This document shows, piece by piece, positions 8,172 to 16,520 of a DNA stretch of 42,530 bases. Every line of letters starts with the position of its first letter. The first letter of the stretch is position 1. This DNA comes from Muribaculaceae bacterium. GTDB taxonomy: Bacteria; Bacteroidota; Bacteroidia; Bacteroidales; Muribaculaceae. The notes beneath the pieces are model-generated. The model was not told the DNA's origin. It saw only the letters and a program-made list of their open reading frames with translations, and ran no database searches. The DNA is taken from NCBI GenBank assembly GCA_016292745.1, contig JAEDFO010000016.1, positions 1-42,530 of the forward strand, read 5' to 3'. Made by a program: the position numbers and the translations under genes.

Positions 8172-8198
8172 ATTTATGTTATCCGCTGAAAGCGAGTG

Positions 8199-8229
8199 CA
8201 AATATAAACACATTTTTTCAATTACGCAA
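8199..8229 (-). promoter_or_regulatory. Promoter for tRNA-Glu-rpsT-tRNA-Glu
   Basis: Minus-strand TATATTTG (8206-8199) with TTG 20 bases upstream (8229-8227). It is divergent from the recO -7 box at 8312-8319. Confidence 0.7.
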
Positions 8230-8311
8230 GCGCTTTGGCCCCCAAACCGAAAAATATTGCTTTTTTTGTCCACTTTTATGCCTCTATAGCATTTTTTACG
8301 CCCGAAAAACT

Positions 8312-8319
8312 TAATTTTG
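8312..8319 (+). promoter_or_regulatory. -7 box for recO
   Basis: TAATTTTG on the plus strand. Transcription would begin near 8326, which supports the ATG at 8356 over the upstream in-frame TTG at 8317. Confidence 0.55.
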
Positions 8320-8355
8320 CACAGTTTCAATTCAAAATCTTATGCCGCTGTCGCC

Positions 8356-9078
8356 ATGCGCGAACGTCTCAACATAATTGTGCTACACACAATCAAGTAT
8401 TCCGACAAAAACTCGATTGTCCACGCGCTCAGCCGCGAGCGTGGAAGGGTTGCTTTTCTGCTTCCGCTGGGCAACACGGCCAAGGCGCGACAGCGCAATG
8501 CCATGTTCATGCCGTTGTCGCTGCTCGAGGTCGAGGCTTCGCGTCAGCCCGGCTCCGACCTGCTGGGAATTGCCGAGGCGCGATATGCCCACATTGCCGT
8601 GAGCATCAATGCCGACCCGGTGAAGAACGCTGTGGCAATGTTCACTGCCGAGCTTATGGGAAAGGTGGTGCGCGACAGCGAGGAGAGCGCCCCGGTGTTC
8701 GACTTTGCCTCGATGGCCATCCGGATTCTCGACAGCATGACTGCCGGAGTGGCCAACTTCCACATCTGTTTCCTATACCACCTGGGTGCATTCATCGGCA
8801 TTCAGCCCGACACCGACAGCTACAGCGATGGATATGGATTCGATATGATGGAAGGGACGTTCACTCCTTATTATAAGGGGGGAACAAAGACCATTAGCCC
8901 CGACGAGGCACGAACGCTGATGCTCTTGTCGAGAATGACGTTCGCCAACCTGCACCTCTTCCGCTTCAGCCGCGCCCAACGCAACCGCATAGTAGAACTG
9001 ATGATTCAGTACTATCAGATGCACGGCTCAACAATCGGACCCTTCCGCACGCCCGACATCCTCGCCCAGCTATTCTGA
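8356..9078 (+). CDS. recO: DNA repair protein RecO
   Basis: 240 residues from the ATG at 8356. The N-terminal OB fold is recognisable from the opening (IIVLHTIKYSDKNSIVHALS followed by RERGR), and the helical C-terminus ends in a Bacteroidota-style PFRTPDILAQLF. RecO works with RecR and RecF to load RecA on SSB-coated gaps. The CxxC zinc site found in many RecO proteins is absent; only single cysteines remain. The gene is divergent from the rpsT transcript, a neighbourhood I recall as common in Bacteroidales, and ends at the hairpin 9119-9149. Confidence 0.9.
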   Translation: MRERLNIIVLHTIKYSDKNSIVHALSRERGRVAFLLPLGNTAKARQRNAMFMPLSLLEVEASRQPGSDLLGIAEARYAHIAVSINADPVKNAVAMFTAELMGKVVRDSEESAPVFDFASMAIRILDSMTAGVANFHICFLYHLGAFIGIQPDTDSYSDGYGFDMMEGTFTPYYKGGTKTISPDEARTLMLLSRMTFANLHLFRFSRAQRNRIVELMIQYYQMHGSTIGPFRTPDILAQLF

Positions 9079-9118
9079 CAACCTCCAAAACAAGCCAACA
9101 CTTATGGACATAAAGAAA

Positions 9119-9149
9119 GGGAGCCAACATTCTGTCAGCTCCCTCGTTT
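9119..9149. terminator. Bidirectional terminator between recO and the receptor operon
   Basis: Stem GGGAGC (9119-9124) with GCTCCC (9138-9143). On the plus strand it is followed by TCGTTTTGTATTTT; on the minus strand by TTTCTTTATG. It can serve both converging genes. Confidence 0.75.
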
Positions 9150-9172
9150 TGTATTTTATCGCTAACGATTGG

Positions 9173-11224
9173 TTAGTCGTTCCAGGTACAACTTACAAAT
9201 TCGAATTGTCCAGGTCCTACGACTTTATATACAATTACGTGAGCAGTAGTGGTGCCCGTATAAACCGAGAAGTTGATGGTGTAAAGCACATCAAGGCCTT
9301 CAATTGGAGCCGCATCGGGGTGAAGCATTGAAAGTGCGCCAGGCATTACCTCCGATTCGAAGCGGCGCTTCATGATTTCAACAATCTCATCATCAGATTT
9401 GCCAACGTATTCAGGGTCGTCGTACTGTTCTGTAGCCTTCGATGCACGCAGGTCGACATTTCCTTGATAAGCCGAAGCACCGCAATAGTATTCGTTGTTA
9501 CCATAGCTGGTCACATAACCCTGGCCCTTGGTTGACACGCCAAGTTTCTTCTGGTCGATGTTTTCCCATACCCAATCGGTACATGCCTGGAAGTAGAGAG
9601 TACTGAGTTCCTGGCCCTTTCCTGCTGGGAGTGTGATGGTTACGTTTGGATCGTACATCCATTTACCTTTGTTCTTGACGAACTGAGCAGTTTCGGCTAC
9701 AACACCTTCGTCCTTAACCCAAGCTGAGCCGTCGAACTTGTAGTTCGCTGCAACAACCGAAGTAACCTTATTGGAATAGAGACAATAAACCACGAGCTTA
9801 GTATCGTCGGCGGCAGCATAAGGATACTTAACACCGAGATATGTCGGGAAGTAGGATTCAGCGACATCAGTCGACGAGAAGTTGTCGTACGACTGGCCCA
9901 TGCTGCGATAGTCGGCCTGCGAAAGCACTGCAGCCACATTGCTCGAAATCACGCTCCACTTGCCGGCATTGCACTTGGCAAGGGCATATTCGGTGGTTGT
10001 AGGCAAAGTGATATTGGCAGCCTTCAGACGCAACGATTTACCGGTTACCTTACCGCCAACCGATGTGAGAACGAAGTTGCAAAACTTGCCGCCCGAAATC
10101 GACTGCAGATAGCCGCAGATGGTAACGGTCTCGCCATCGATAAGAGCAGCCTTCTGAACGTCGGTGCCCTGATAGAGGCTACCCTTGGCTGTTTCGGCTC
10201 CGTCAACAACAAAGTTGTAGTAGTTGCCTGAAACTGTAACTGTTGCACTGAACTGGCAATATTCGCACATAAAGTTGTCGGCGCGGGTGATAATCTGGTC
10301 GAAGTCGGCACCCGAGAGCACCTTTGGAGATGGATACACATAGTCCATTGTTCCTGTTTTGGTAGCAGTGGCTGCAGTACCGTCGATTTGGAAGCCCTTG
10401 TTGTACGCCGAGATAGTACCGCTAACGGTAACGAGGTCGCCAACATTCCATTCGTCGATGGCAAACGACGAGCCGTAGTATACGAGAATCGAGCCGCTCT
10501 GGTCGGTGAGCACATAACCACGGGCACAGATGGCGGTGATTACACCCTGCACCTCAACTGCATCGTCGAGGGCTGCAGTGCCAAGCACATTCGACAGTGG
10601 TTCAGCTGGTTCGGGTTCAACCGCTCCAAACACTGGCTCCTGGGTGGAGTTTTTGTATTTAACAAGCATATATTCGCCATCCTCGCCGTCGGGATATTCG
10701 TCGTTAAGAACGGCTACGATGCCCGACGAAGCTGGCTTCGACGGTGCGAAGCAAGGAACGTAGTTCTCTTCGCTGTCCCAGATGGCCTGGTAGTTGTAGT
10801 CCTGCACCTCATAGATGGTGGCAGCGCTGATGGCCGAAACCTCTTCGGGAAGGCCAACTGCTACATTATATGTAAGCTTAATAGCCGAGCCGTTGCTCAG
10901 TGTGAAGTAAGCGAAATCAGGATCGCCGAGGAAAGCGGGCACAAAGTCGCGAGCCGACACCTTGTCGGTGAAATAGTGTTTCGAGCCAACTGTCTTCAGA
11001 TCGGCGCTCACGCCCATTTCAGCGGCGAGCTTTGTATTGGTTGAGTTGGCAGCCAAGTTTGAGTAATCGGCATCGGTGAACGTATATTCGATGGTCTGCT
11101 CGTTGGTGATTTCGGGTTCGCCCTCAAAGCCATCGAGTTTGTCGTTCCACGAGTTGACGTCGCAACTTGCCAGAGCAAGCACACATCCGCCGAAAAGCAA
11201 TGATTTTATGATGTTCTTTTTCAT
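9173..11224 (-). CDS. Large surface-type lipoprotein with OB-fold repeats, partner of the TonB-dependent receptor
   Basis: 683 residues with a lipobox LASC (Cys21). It is not a SusD homologue by eye. Residues 215-285 read as an OB fold (VEVQGVITAI, VGDLVTVSGTISAYNKGF) and 318-390 as a second one (FSATVTVSGNYYNFVV, GETVTICGYLQSISGGKF). A motif of the form DADY followed by an aromatic-rich PxFLG segment and a YxxxxxxxxxxxLxY strand occurs at 47-120 and again at 430-482, suggesting an internal duplication. It starts 18 bases after the receptor stop, so the two are one operon and probably one outer-membrane uptake complex, the lipoprotein capturing an unknown substrate. The terminator at 9119-9149 follows. 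Confidence 0.8.
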   Translation of the reverse strand: MKKNIIKSLLFGGCVLALASCDVNSWNDKLDGFEGEPEITNEQTIEYTFTDADYSNLAANSTNTKLAAEMGVSADLKTVGSKHYFTDKVSARDFVPAFLGDPDFAYFTLSNGSAIKLTYNVAVGLPEEVSAISAATIYEVQDYNYQAIWDSEENYVPCFAPSKPASSGIVAVLNDEYPDGEDGEYMLVKYKNSTQEPVFGAVEPEPAEPLSNVLGTAALDDAVEVQGVITAICARGYVLTDQSGSILVYYGSSFAIDEWNVGDLVTVSGTISAYNKGFQIDGTAATATKTGTMDYVYPSPKVLSGADFDQIITRADNFMCEYCQFSATVTVSGNYYNFVVDGAETAKGSLYQGTDVQKAALIDGETVTICGYLQSISGGKFCNFVLTSVGGKVTGKSLRLKAANITLPTTTEYALAKCNAGKWSVISSNVAAVLSQADYRSMGQSYDNFSSTDVAESYFPTYLGVKYPYAAADDTKLVVYCLYSNKVTSVVAANYKFDGSAWVKDEGVVAETAQFVKNKGKWMYDPNVTITLPAGKGQELSTLYFQACTDWVWENIDQKKLGVSTKGQGYVTSYGNNEYYCGASAYQGNVDLRASKATEQYDDPEYVGKSDDEIVEIMKRRFESEVMPGALSMLHPDAAPIEGLDVLYTINFSVYTGTTTAHVIVYKVVGPGQFEFVSCTWND

Positions 11225-11242
11225 TTGAAACGAGATTAGTGA

Positions 11243-13978
11243 TTAGAAGTTAACTTTCAAGCGTACTGAATATGTGCGACCGAATGAGTAGAAAATACGG
11301 TAAGCATTGCTCCACGTGCCGGTTTCGCCGGTCGAAGTGTAAGCGTCCATTACGTAGTGGTGGTTGAACAGGTTGTACACGTTACCAGAGAGAGTTGCGC
11401 GGGTGGCACCAATCTTGAACGAATAGCCTGCGTGGAGGTCAATCTGGTTGCCCCACGGAATACGCCACGGTTCGGCAACGTTGATTTCAGAGTTGGCCGA
11501 ATAGTTCGACGACGAAATCTGGTAGTCGCTGTAGTTGCGGGCGTTTACGGTCCAGTCGGCACCGATACGGAAGCCTTTGAACGGACGGAATGTCACGCCG
11601 GCAGCAGCTGTTGTCTGAGCCGAGCCACCAACCTTAACACCTTTCTGGTTGAGGGTTGTATAGGCGTGGTCAGGAGCAAGGATGCCGCTTGCCACATTAC
11701 CGCGAAGGTCGGCAAGAGGCTGGCCATTCTGGTTGTAGAAGTAGCCCTTGGCGTTGCTGGCCCATTCATAGTCACCCCAAGAGAACATACCGTTGAATTC
11801 AACCCAGTTGGTTGGCTTATACACGAAGTTAACCTCCAAGCCCATGTGGCGAGCATCAACACCCTGCATGTTAAGGTAGTAGCGGTCGCCTGCATGGTCG
11901 CCCGACGAGATTTCGCCCGAACGGGTAGTGGTCTTGTCGAGCCACTTGGTGTAGTAAGCGTTGAAGTCGGCACTGAATTCGCGCGAACGGAAGCCGTAGC
12001 CAGCTTCAACAGAGAAAATCTTTTCGTTAATGGCGTTAGGGTTGGTTGCGTTGCTCACTGTCGATGTGAGGAATGCACCGCCCGAGAAGAATGGGGCACG
12101 GCTAATGTAGCCTGCATTTACGAATACGTTGTTGTGACGGTCGATATTGTAGTTCACACCACCCTTGATGGTTCCGCCGAGGAAGTTGAGCGATTCCGAT
12201 TTGGCGTGGGCTTCATCGTAGTAGAAGTGGTCAACACGCCAGTAGCCGGTATTGCTGAGCGAGCCGGCGAGAACAAAGTTGAACTTGCCGTCGAGAATAG
12301 TGTATTCACCCTGCATGTAAGCGCCTTCCTGATGAGTGTGGCCATCGTAGTCACGATAAACGACATCACCAACGCCGAGCTTCTGGTACATCCAGTTCGG
12401 GTCCTTTGCAGCGGCATTGTTTTCGGCCTTCACGTCGTCGCGGCTCGAGTCGTCGATATAGTATTCACCGCCGTAAAGGTCGATAATCTTGTTGTTGTGG
12501 TGACCAACATAGTAACGGAGGTCGAGACCGGCAGTGAGTGTGAACTTCTTGGGAAGTATTTCATTGCGATAGGTCGAAACCAGGCCATACCATTCGTGGC
12601 TATTGTTCGACTGGCTCATAATCATGTTCGAACCGGTAGTGCTCTGACGGTTCATCTCTTCGATTTCATCGTAGGCAAATGTGCCGTCGGAATGACGGAA
12701 AAGGGTGTTGAGTGTACCGTTAGATGAGCCGTACCACGAGCTGTAGCTGATGGTATTGCCGTTGTAAGTGCCACGGCCCTGGCCTGAATAGCCGCCACCG
12801 CTTGCCAACGACACGTAGGCCGAAGTTGAGAGCGACGAACGGTGTGTGATTTGCCAGATGTGACTGAGCGAAATCTGTGGCTTATGGTAGGTGTTCTTGT
12901 TCGATGAGCGAACCTGTCCGTTAGAGTCGTAACCGAAAGTCGGGTTGTAACGGTAGCGGGCATCGCCGTCGCCCATATAGTTGCGTACGTTCTGCCAACC
13001 CTCCACGGTCAAGCCGTCCTGGCTCGAACGCTTGTTGTGTTTTTGTGGCGAGCCGAATGCAGTCAGCGAAAGTTGATGCTGGTCGTTGATGCGCTTCGAA
13101 ACGTTGATAAAGTAGTTATAAGCTTCGAAGAATGTGCCCTGAACGTAACCGTCGCCCTGGCGATGCGAACCGAGCAATGTAACAGCCCAACCATTGTCCA
13201 TCATGCCTGTCGACACTGTGAGTCCTTCCTGTGTCAGACCGTCGTTACCCATACCGAACCACACGCTGCCGCCCTTCTTGGCATCGAGCGACTTGGTGAT
13301 GATGTTGATGGTACCGCCAACAGAAGGTGCCGACAGAAGCGATGCGCCCAGACCGCGCTGGGTCTGCATTGACGACGTCACATCGGAAAGTCCGGCCCAG
13401 TTCGACCAATACACGCCACCCCATTCCATATCGTTGACAGGGATACCGTTGATGAGAACGGCCACGTTAGCCGACTGGAAACCACGCATGTTAATCTTGG
13501 CGTCGCCGTAGCCACCGCCGTCCTTGGTTGCCCACACGCCTGGAGTCGACTTCAGCACTTCAGGGAATTCCTGGTTACCGAGTTTCACATCGATTTGTGC
13601 CTGGTTTACTTCAGATATGGCAACAGGTGTCATTCGGGTCTTTGCCACCGACTGGGTTACAACAACGTCCTGAAGCATTGTCGATTCCACTGCCAGAACA
13701 ACGGTTCCCAGATTGCGCTGTGGCTTCAAGCGTGCTGCTTTATAGCCCAATGCCGATACATTAATCTCCTTGGCATTGCCGGGAACTTTTACACTGAACT
13801 TTCCGTCGAGGTCGGTTGCGGTACCGACTGCTGTACCCGGAATCTGCACTGTGGCGCCGATGATGGGTTCTCCCTTGTCATCAACTACCGTACCGCTACA
13901 ATCTATCGCATTCTGCGCATAGGCAAGCTGGCTTGCCATCGTAGCAATAACCGCAATCAAGAGAAGTAGTCTCTTCAT
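11243..13978 (-). CDS. SusC-style TonB-dependent outer membrane receptor
   Basis: 911 residues. Signal peptide (cleavage near AYAQ, residue 22), then a carboxypeptidase-regulatory-like domain at about 25-103 (GTVVDDKGEPIIGATVQIPG), a plug domain at about 115-230 (VLKSTPGVWA, MRGFQSANVAVLINGIP, GGTINIITKS), and a 22-strand-type barrel ending in aromatic Phe911 (YSVRLKVNF). It should import a bulky substrate with energy from TonB-ExbBD. The substrate cannot be read from sequence; the partner is an OB-fold lipoprotein rather than SusD, so it is not a classic glycan Sus pair. Transcription probably starts near 14151, giving a leader of roughly 170 bases that contains a 44-codon ORF. Confidence 0.93.
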   Translation of the reverse strand: MKRLLLLIAVIATMASQLAYAQNAIDCSGTVVDDKGEPIIGATVQIPGTAVGTATDLDGKFSVKVPGNAKEINVSALGYKAARLKPQRNLGTVVLAVESTMLQDVVVTQSVAKTRMTPVAISEVNQAQIDVKLGNQEFPEVLKSTPGVWATKDGGGYGDAKINMRGFQSANVAVLINGIPVNDMEWGGVYWSNWAGLSDVTSSMQTQRGLGASLLSAPSVGGTINIITKSLDAKKGGSVWFGMGNDGLTQEGLTVSTGMMDNGWAVTLLGSHRQGDGYVQGTFFEAYNYFINVSKRINDQHQLSLTAFGSPQKHNKRSSQDGLTVEGWQNVRNYMGDGDARYRYNPTFGYDSNGQVRSSNKNTYHKPQISLSHIWQITHRSSLSTSAYVSLASGGGYSGQGRGTYNGNTISYSSWYGSSNGTLNTLFRHSDGTFAYDEIEEMNRQSTTGSNMIMSQSNNSHEWYGLVSTYRNEILPKKFTLTAGLDLRYYVGHHNNKIIDLYGGEYYIDDSSRDDVKAENNAAAKDPNWMYQKLGVGDVVYRDYDGHTHQEGAYMQGEYTILDGKFNFVLAGSLSNTGYWRVDHFYYDEAHAKSESLNFLGGTIKGGVNYNIDRHNNVFVNAGYISRAPFFSGGAFLTSTVSNATNPNAINEKIFSVEAGYGFRSREFSADFNAYYTKWLDKTTTRSGEISSGDHAGDRYYLNMQGVDARHMGLEVNFVYKPTNWVEFNGMFSWGDYEWASNAKGYFYNQNGQPLADLRGNVASGILAPDHAYTTLNQKGVKVGGSAQTTAAAGVTFRPFKGFRIGADWTVNARNYSDYQISSSNYSANSEINVAEPWRIPWGNQIDLHAGYSFKIGATRATLSGNVYNLFNHHYVMDAYTSTGETGTWSNAYRIFYSFGRTYSVRLKVNF

Positions 13979-14015
13979 ACTTGTTTAAATTAGAATTAAT
14001 ACTGTTTGTTAATAT

Positions 14016-14150
14016 TTATCTGATTGTATAATTATCTGTAAATTCAACAATTAGCTTCACAGCCGTAGCTTCTGCTTTTAATTGGGCTTCTCCTGTAACT
14101 GCATCTTCGCCATGCCGTTGCAGGCCGATATGCCGCTGTTCCGTTGTCAT
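14016..14150 (-). CDS. Candidate leader ORF (44 residues) in the receptor operon 5' region
   Basis: An ATG at 14150 opens a 44-codon frame beginning MTTEQRHIGLQRHG and ending in TAA at 14018-14016, 37 bases before the receptor start codon. The ATG lies only seven bases after the -7 box, so it would be at or next to the 5' end of the mRNA. It has no signal peptide or recognised domain. It could be a leaderless small protein, a regulatory upstream ORF or chance. I do not recognise it. Confidence 0.25.
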   Translation of the reverse strand: MTTEQRHIGLQRHGEDAVTGEAQLKAEATAVKLIVEFTDNYTIR

Positions 14151-14157
14151 CACACTG

Positions 14158-14187
14158 CAAAGATACATCTTTTATAATAATTAACAA
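14158..14187 (-). promoter_or_regulatory. Promoter for the TonB-dependent receptor operon
   Basis: Minus-strand TATCTTTG (14165-14158) with TTG 19 bases upstream (14187-14185), in an A/T-rich setting. It is the strongest minus-strand candidate in the 530-base gap and implies a ~170-base leader. Confidence 0.7.
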
Positions 14188-14286
14188 TAATTTTGAAGTT
14201 AAAATACTCGTCTGTCACCGGATTGTTAACATTTATCACCATATCTGGCAAATACCTGTTCTCGCGATAAATCCGTTGGCAACAAC

Positions 14287-14433
14287 ATGACGGAGGAGAT
14301 GAAAAATCTCGATTACTCCGACATTATCACCCTACTCATCGCCATCTGTCTCCAGTACTCGGCGATCCCGGGATTTCACGTCCTCTTTCATAAAAATATT
14401 GAATTTCACCATTTTTCGCACCAAAAGCATTGA
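14287..14433 (+). CDS. Weak small ORF (48 residues) before ftsX
   Basis: ATG at 14287 to TGA at 14431-14433. The product starts MTEEMKNLDYSDIITLL, has one hydrophobic stretch (IITLLIAICLQYSAI) and C/G-rich third codon positions like the neighbouring genes. The TGA runs into the -33 element of the ftsX promoter and no promoter or clear ribosome-binding site precedes it. It could be a decayed gene end or chance; the frame is open upstream to about 14235. Confidence 0.18.
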   Translation: MTEEMKNLDYSDIITLLIAICLQYSAIPGFHVLFHKNIEFHHFSHQKH

Positions 14434-14460
14434 CATCGGCTTCGCAATGTTGTAATTTTG
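14430..14460 (+). promoter_or_regulatory. Promoter for the ftsX-queA cluster
   Basis: TTG (14430-14432), 20 bases, TAATTTTG (14453-14460). The predicted start near 14467 excludes the GTG at 14462 as the ftsX start. Confidence 0.7.
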
Positions 14461-14509
14461 CGTGAAATTATGGAATTTGCCTTTGTTGGGCCCTATCCTA
14501 CTGCTTAGA

Positions 14510-15388
14510 ATGGACAACAGCAACAAGAAATCGGAAGTATCGTTTTTCAACGCCAACATCACGCCAATAATGAGCGTGGCGCTGGTGCTGTTTCTGTGCG
14601 GCATTGTGGCTGTGCTTGCAATAATCGGCAACAATCTGGCCGACAAGGTAAAGGGCAACATCGGCTTCAACGTGGTGCTCAGCGAAAATGCCACCGACAC
14701 CGATGTGGCGAGGTTGAAACAGCAGTGGAACCGCGCCGAATATGTGGCAAGCTCCATCTTCATCTCAAAGGACGATGCCATGGCCAACTGGCAACGCGAC
14801 ACCGGCGAGAATCTTATCGAGGTGTTCGGTGTGAATCCGTTGAGTGCCGAATTCGAAATCCACGTAAAGCCGGAATATGCCAGCACCGATTCAATCGCGA
14901 AAATTGCCAAGGCCATCCAGCAGAATCCGGCGGTAGAATCGGTGGAAATGCAGCGTGAGCTCATCGACTCGATAAACCGAAACATCGGAAATGTGTCGAT
15001 AATCCTCGGCATTATCGCAGTAATTCTCACTCTGATTTCGTTTGCGCTTATCAATAACACCGTACACCTGTCGGTATATTCGAAGCGATTCCTAATCCAC
15101 ACCATGAAGCTGGTTGGAGCCAAGTCGAGTTTCATTCGCCGACCGTTCGTCATGAGCAACGTGGTAAACGGCATTATCGCCGGTTTCATCGCTATTTTAT
15201 TGCTTTGTACTGCCATCTATTATCTGTTCAGTTATATCGATGGCACCGCCGAAATTATCGGTATCACCGAGATTTCTATTGTATGCGTCGGAATAATGAT
15301 TGTGGGTATAGTGCTGTGTGCGCTCGCCGCTTCCATCGCCACTAACAAATACATTCGTCTCGACTACGATTCACTCTTCAAACGCTAA
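14510..15388 (+). CDS. ftsX: Cell division protein FtsX
   Basis: 292 residues from the ATG at 14510 (MDNSNKKSEVSFFN). Four membrane segments: about 20-42, a long extracytoplasmic domain, then segments near 165-190, 215-240 and 255-280, the standard FtsX layout. FtsX is the permease half of the FtsEX complex, which couples septal cell-wall hydrolase activity to division. ftsE is not in this window and in many Bacteroidota is unlinked. An upstream in-frame GTG at 14462 lies at or before the predicted transcription start, so it was not used. DUF3098 follows after 16 bases. Confidence 0.93.
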   Translation: MDNSNKKSEVSFFNANITPIMSVALVLFLCGIVAVLAIIGNNLADKVKGNIGFNVVLSENATDTDVARLKQQWNRAEYVASSIFISKDDAMANWQRDTGENLIEVFGVNPLSAEFEIHVKPEYASTDSIAKIAKAIQQNPAVESVEMQRELIDSINRNIGNVSIILGIIAVILTLISFALINNTVHLSVYSKRFLIHTMKLVGAKSSFIRRPFVMSNVVNGIIAGFIAILLLCTAIYYLFSYIDGTAEIIGITEISIVCVGIMIVGIVLCALAASIATNKYIRLDYDSLFKR

Positions 15389-15404
15389 CTTCACTTTATC
15401 TCAT

Positions 15405-15674
15405 ATGGCTAAACAAACTCAAAACAACGAAAAAATCAAATACAACAAGTTTCCGTTGCGTAAAATCAACTTCATCCTCATGGCTGTATTCGGCCTGATG
15501 ATAGTTCTCGGATTCATCCTGATGGCCGGAAGCTCAAACGGTGAGGAATTCAACCCCGACATCTTCAGCACACGCCGCATCGTTGTAGGTCCGCTGTTAT
15601 CGTTCCTCGGCTTCGTTCTTATGGCTGTGGCCATCATGTTCCGCAAGAATTCATCCGACAGCAATGACAAATAA
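15405..15674 (+). CDS. DUF3098 small membrane protein
   Basis: 89 residues with a basic, polar N-terminus (MAKQTQNNEKIKYNKFPLR) and two membrane segments, about 24-43 and 62-82, separated by a short loop (NPDIFSTRRIVVGP). The composition and position between ftsX and uppP match DUF3098, a Bacteroidota family of unknown function. The conserved location suggests a role tied to division or lipid-carrier recycling, but that is inference. It lies 16 bases after ftsX and 33 bases before uppP on the same transcript. Confidence 0.88.
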   Translation: MAKQTQNNEKIKYNKFPLRKINFILMAVFGLMIVLGFILMAGSSNGEEFNPDIFSTRRIVVGPLLSFLGFVLMAVAIMFRKNSSDSNDK

Positions 15675-15707
15675 CAGCCGTCGGCACATTAAACGCATTT
15701 TCCTATC

Positions 15708-16508
15708 ATGAGTTATTTAGAAGCACTAATCCTGGGGCTTCTGCAAGGTCTCACCGAGTATCTTCCGGTGAGCAGCAGCGGCCACCTCGCAATAGCATCA
15801 GCGCTGTTTGGCGTTGAGGGCGAAGAGAACCTAACTTTCACCATCGCAGTGCACATTGCCACCGTGCTCAGCACCCTGGTCATTCTCTGGAAAGAGATTG
15901 CTTGGATTTTCAAGGGCCTGTTCAAGTTCAAGATGAACCACGAAACCCGTTACGCGCTCAACATTCTGGTTTCTATGATTCCGGTGGGCATTGTCGGGGT
16001 GTTTTTCAAGGACGAAGTTGAGGCGATATTCGGCTCTGGTCTGCTGATTGTGGGCATCATGCTGCTTGTCACTGCATCGCTGCTGGCTTTTTCTTACTAC
16101 TATAAGCCACGCGTTAAGCAGGAAATCTCCATTGCCGATGCATTTGTCATCGGCTTGGCACAAGCCGTAGCAGTGCTGCCTGGCCTATCCCGCTCAGGCT
16201 CCACCATTGCCACTGGACTTCTGCTGGGCGACAGCAAGGAAAAACTGGCACAATTCTCATTCCTGATGGTGATTCCGCCAATCCTTGGCGAAGCGCTGCT
16301 CGACGGAATGGACATCCTCAAGGGCTCGGCTTCGGGTGCTTCCGACATTTCGCTCGGGGCAATGATTATCGGATTTGCCGCCGCTTTCACAGCTGGTTGC
16401 CTGGCATGCAAATGGATGATTAACATTGTGCGAAAAGGCAAGTTAGTGTACTTCGCAATTTATTGTGCCGTGGTGGGCATCGCCACTCTAATTATTTCAG
16501 CTCTTTAA
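15708..16508 (+). CDS. uppP: Undecaprenyl-diphosphatase UppP/BacA
   Basis: 266 residues with about eight membrane segments. The two conserved catalytic regions are visible: LTEYLPVSSSGHL (Glu17, Ser22-24, His26) and LPGLSRSGSTIATGLLLG near residue 155. The enzyme removes a phosphate from undecaprenyl pyrophosphate so the lipid carrier can be reused for peptidoglycan and O-antigen assembly; extra copies give bacitracin tolerance in other bacteria. Length is normal for the family (about 265-275). truB follows after 12 bases, and the gene is inside the ftsX-queA cluster. Confidence 0.96.
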   Translation: MSYLEALILGLLQGLTEYLPVSSSGHLAIASALFGVEGEENLTFTIAVHIATVLSTLVILWKEIAWIFKGLFKFKMNHETRYALNILVSMIPVGIVGVFFKDEVEAIFGSGLLIVGIMLLVTASLLAFSYYYKPRVKQEISIADAFVIGLAQAVAVLPGLSRSGSTIATGLLLGDSKEKLAQFSFLMVIPPILGEALLDGMDILKGSASGASDISLGAMIIGFAAAFTAGCLACKWMINIVRKGKLVYFAIYCAVVGIATLIISAL

Positions 16509-16520
16509 ACAGATTCACTT

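Noticed and set aside
8235..8876. Plus-strand frame of 213 codons overlapping recO in another frame
   Set aside because: Arg/Cys/His-rich out-of-frame reading of recO, starting in an intergenic region without a leader of its own.
11357..12727. Plus-strand open frame of 456 codons opposite the TonB-dependent receptor
   Set aside because: It is antisense to a clear receptor gene; its composition (Val and Arg rich) is that of a mirror frame in G/C-rich codons and it has no signal, domain or promoter.
14462..14509. GTG start 16 codons upstream for ftsX
   Set aside because: It lies at or before the transcription start predicted from the promoter at 14430-14460, and the extra residues do not look like FtsX.
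14332..15216. Minus-strand open frame of 294 codons opposite ftsX
   Set aside because: Mirror of a well-supported ftsX gene; Met/Ser/Ile-rich composition with no domain or promoter.
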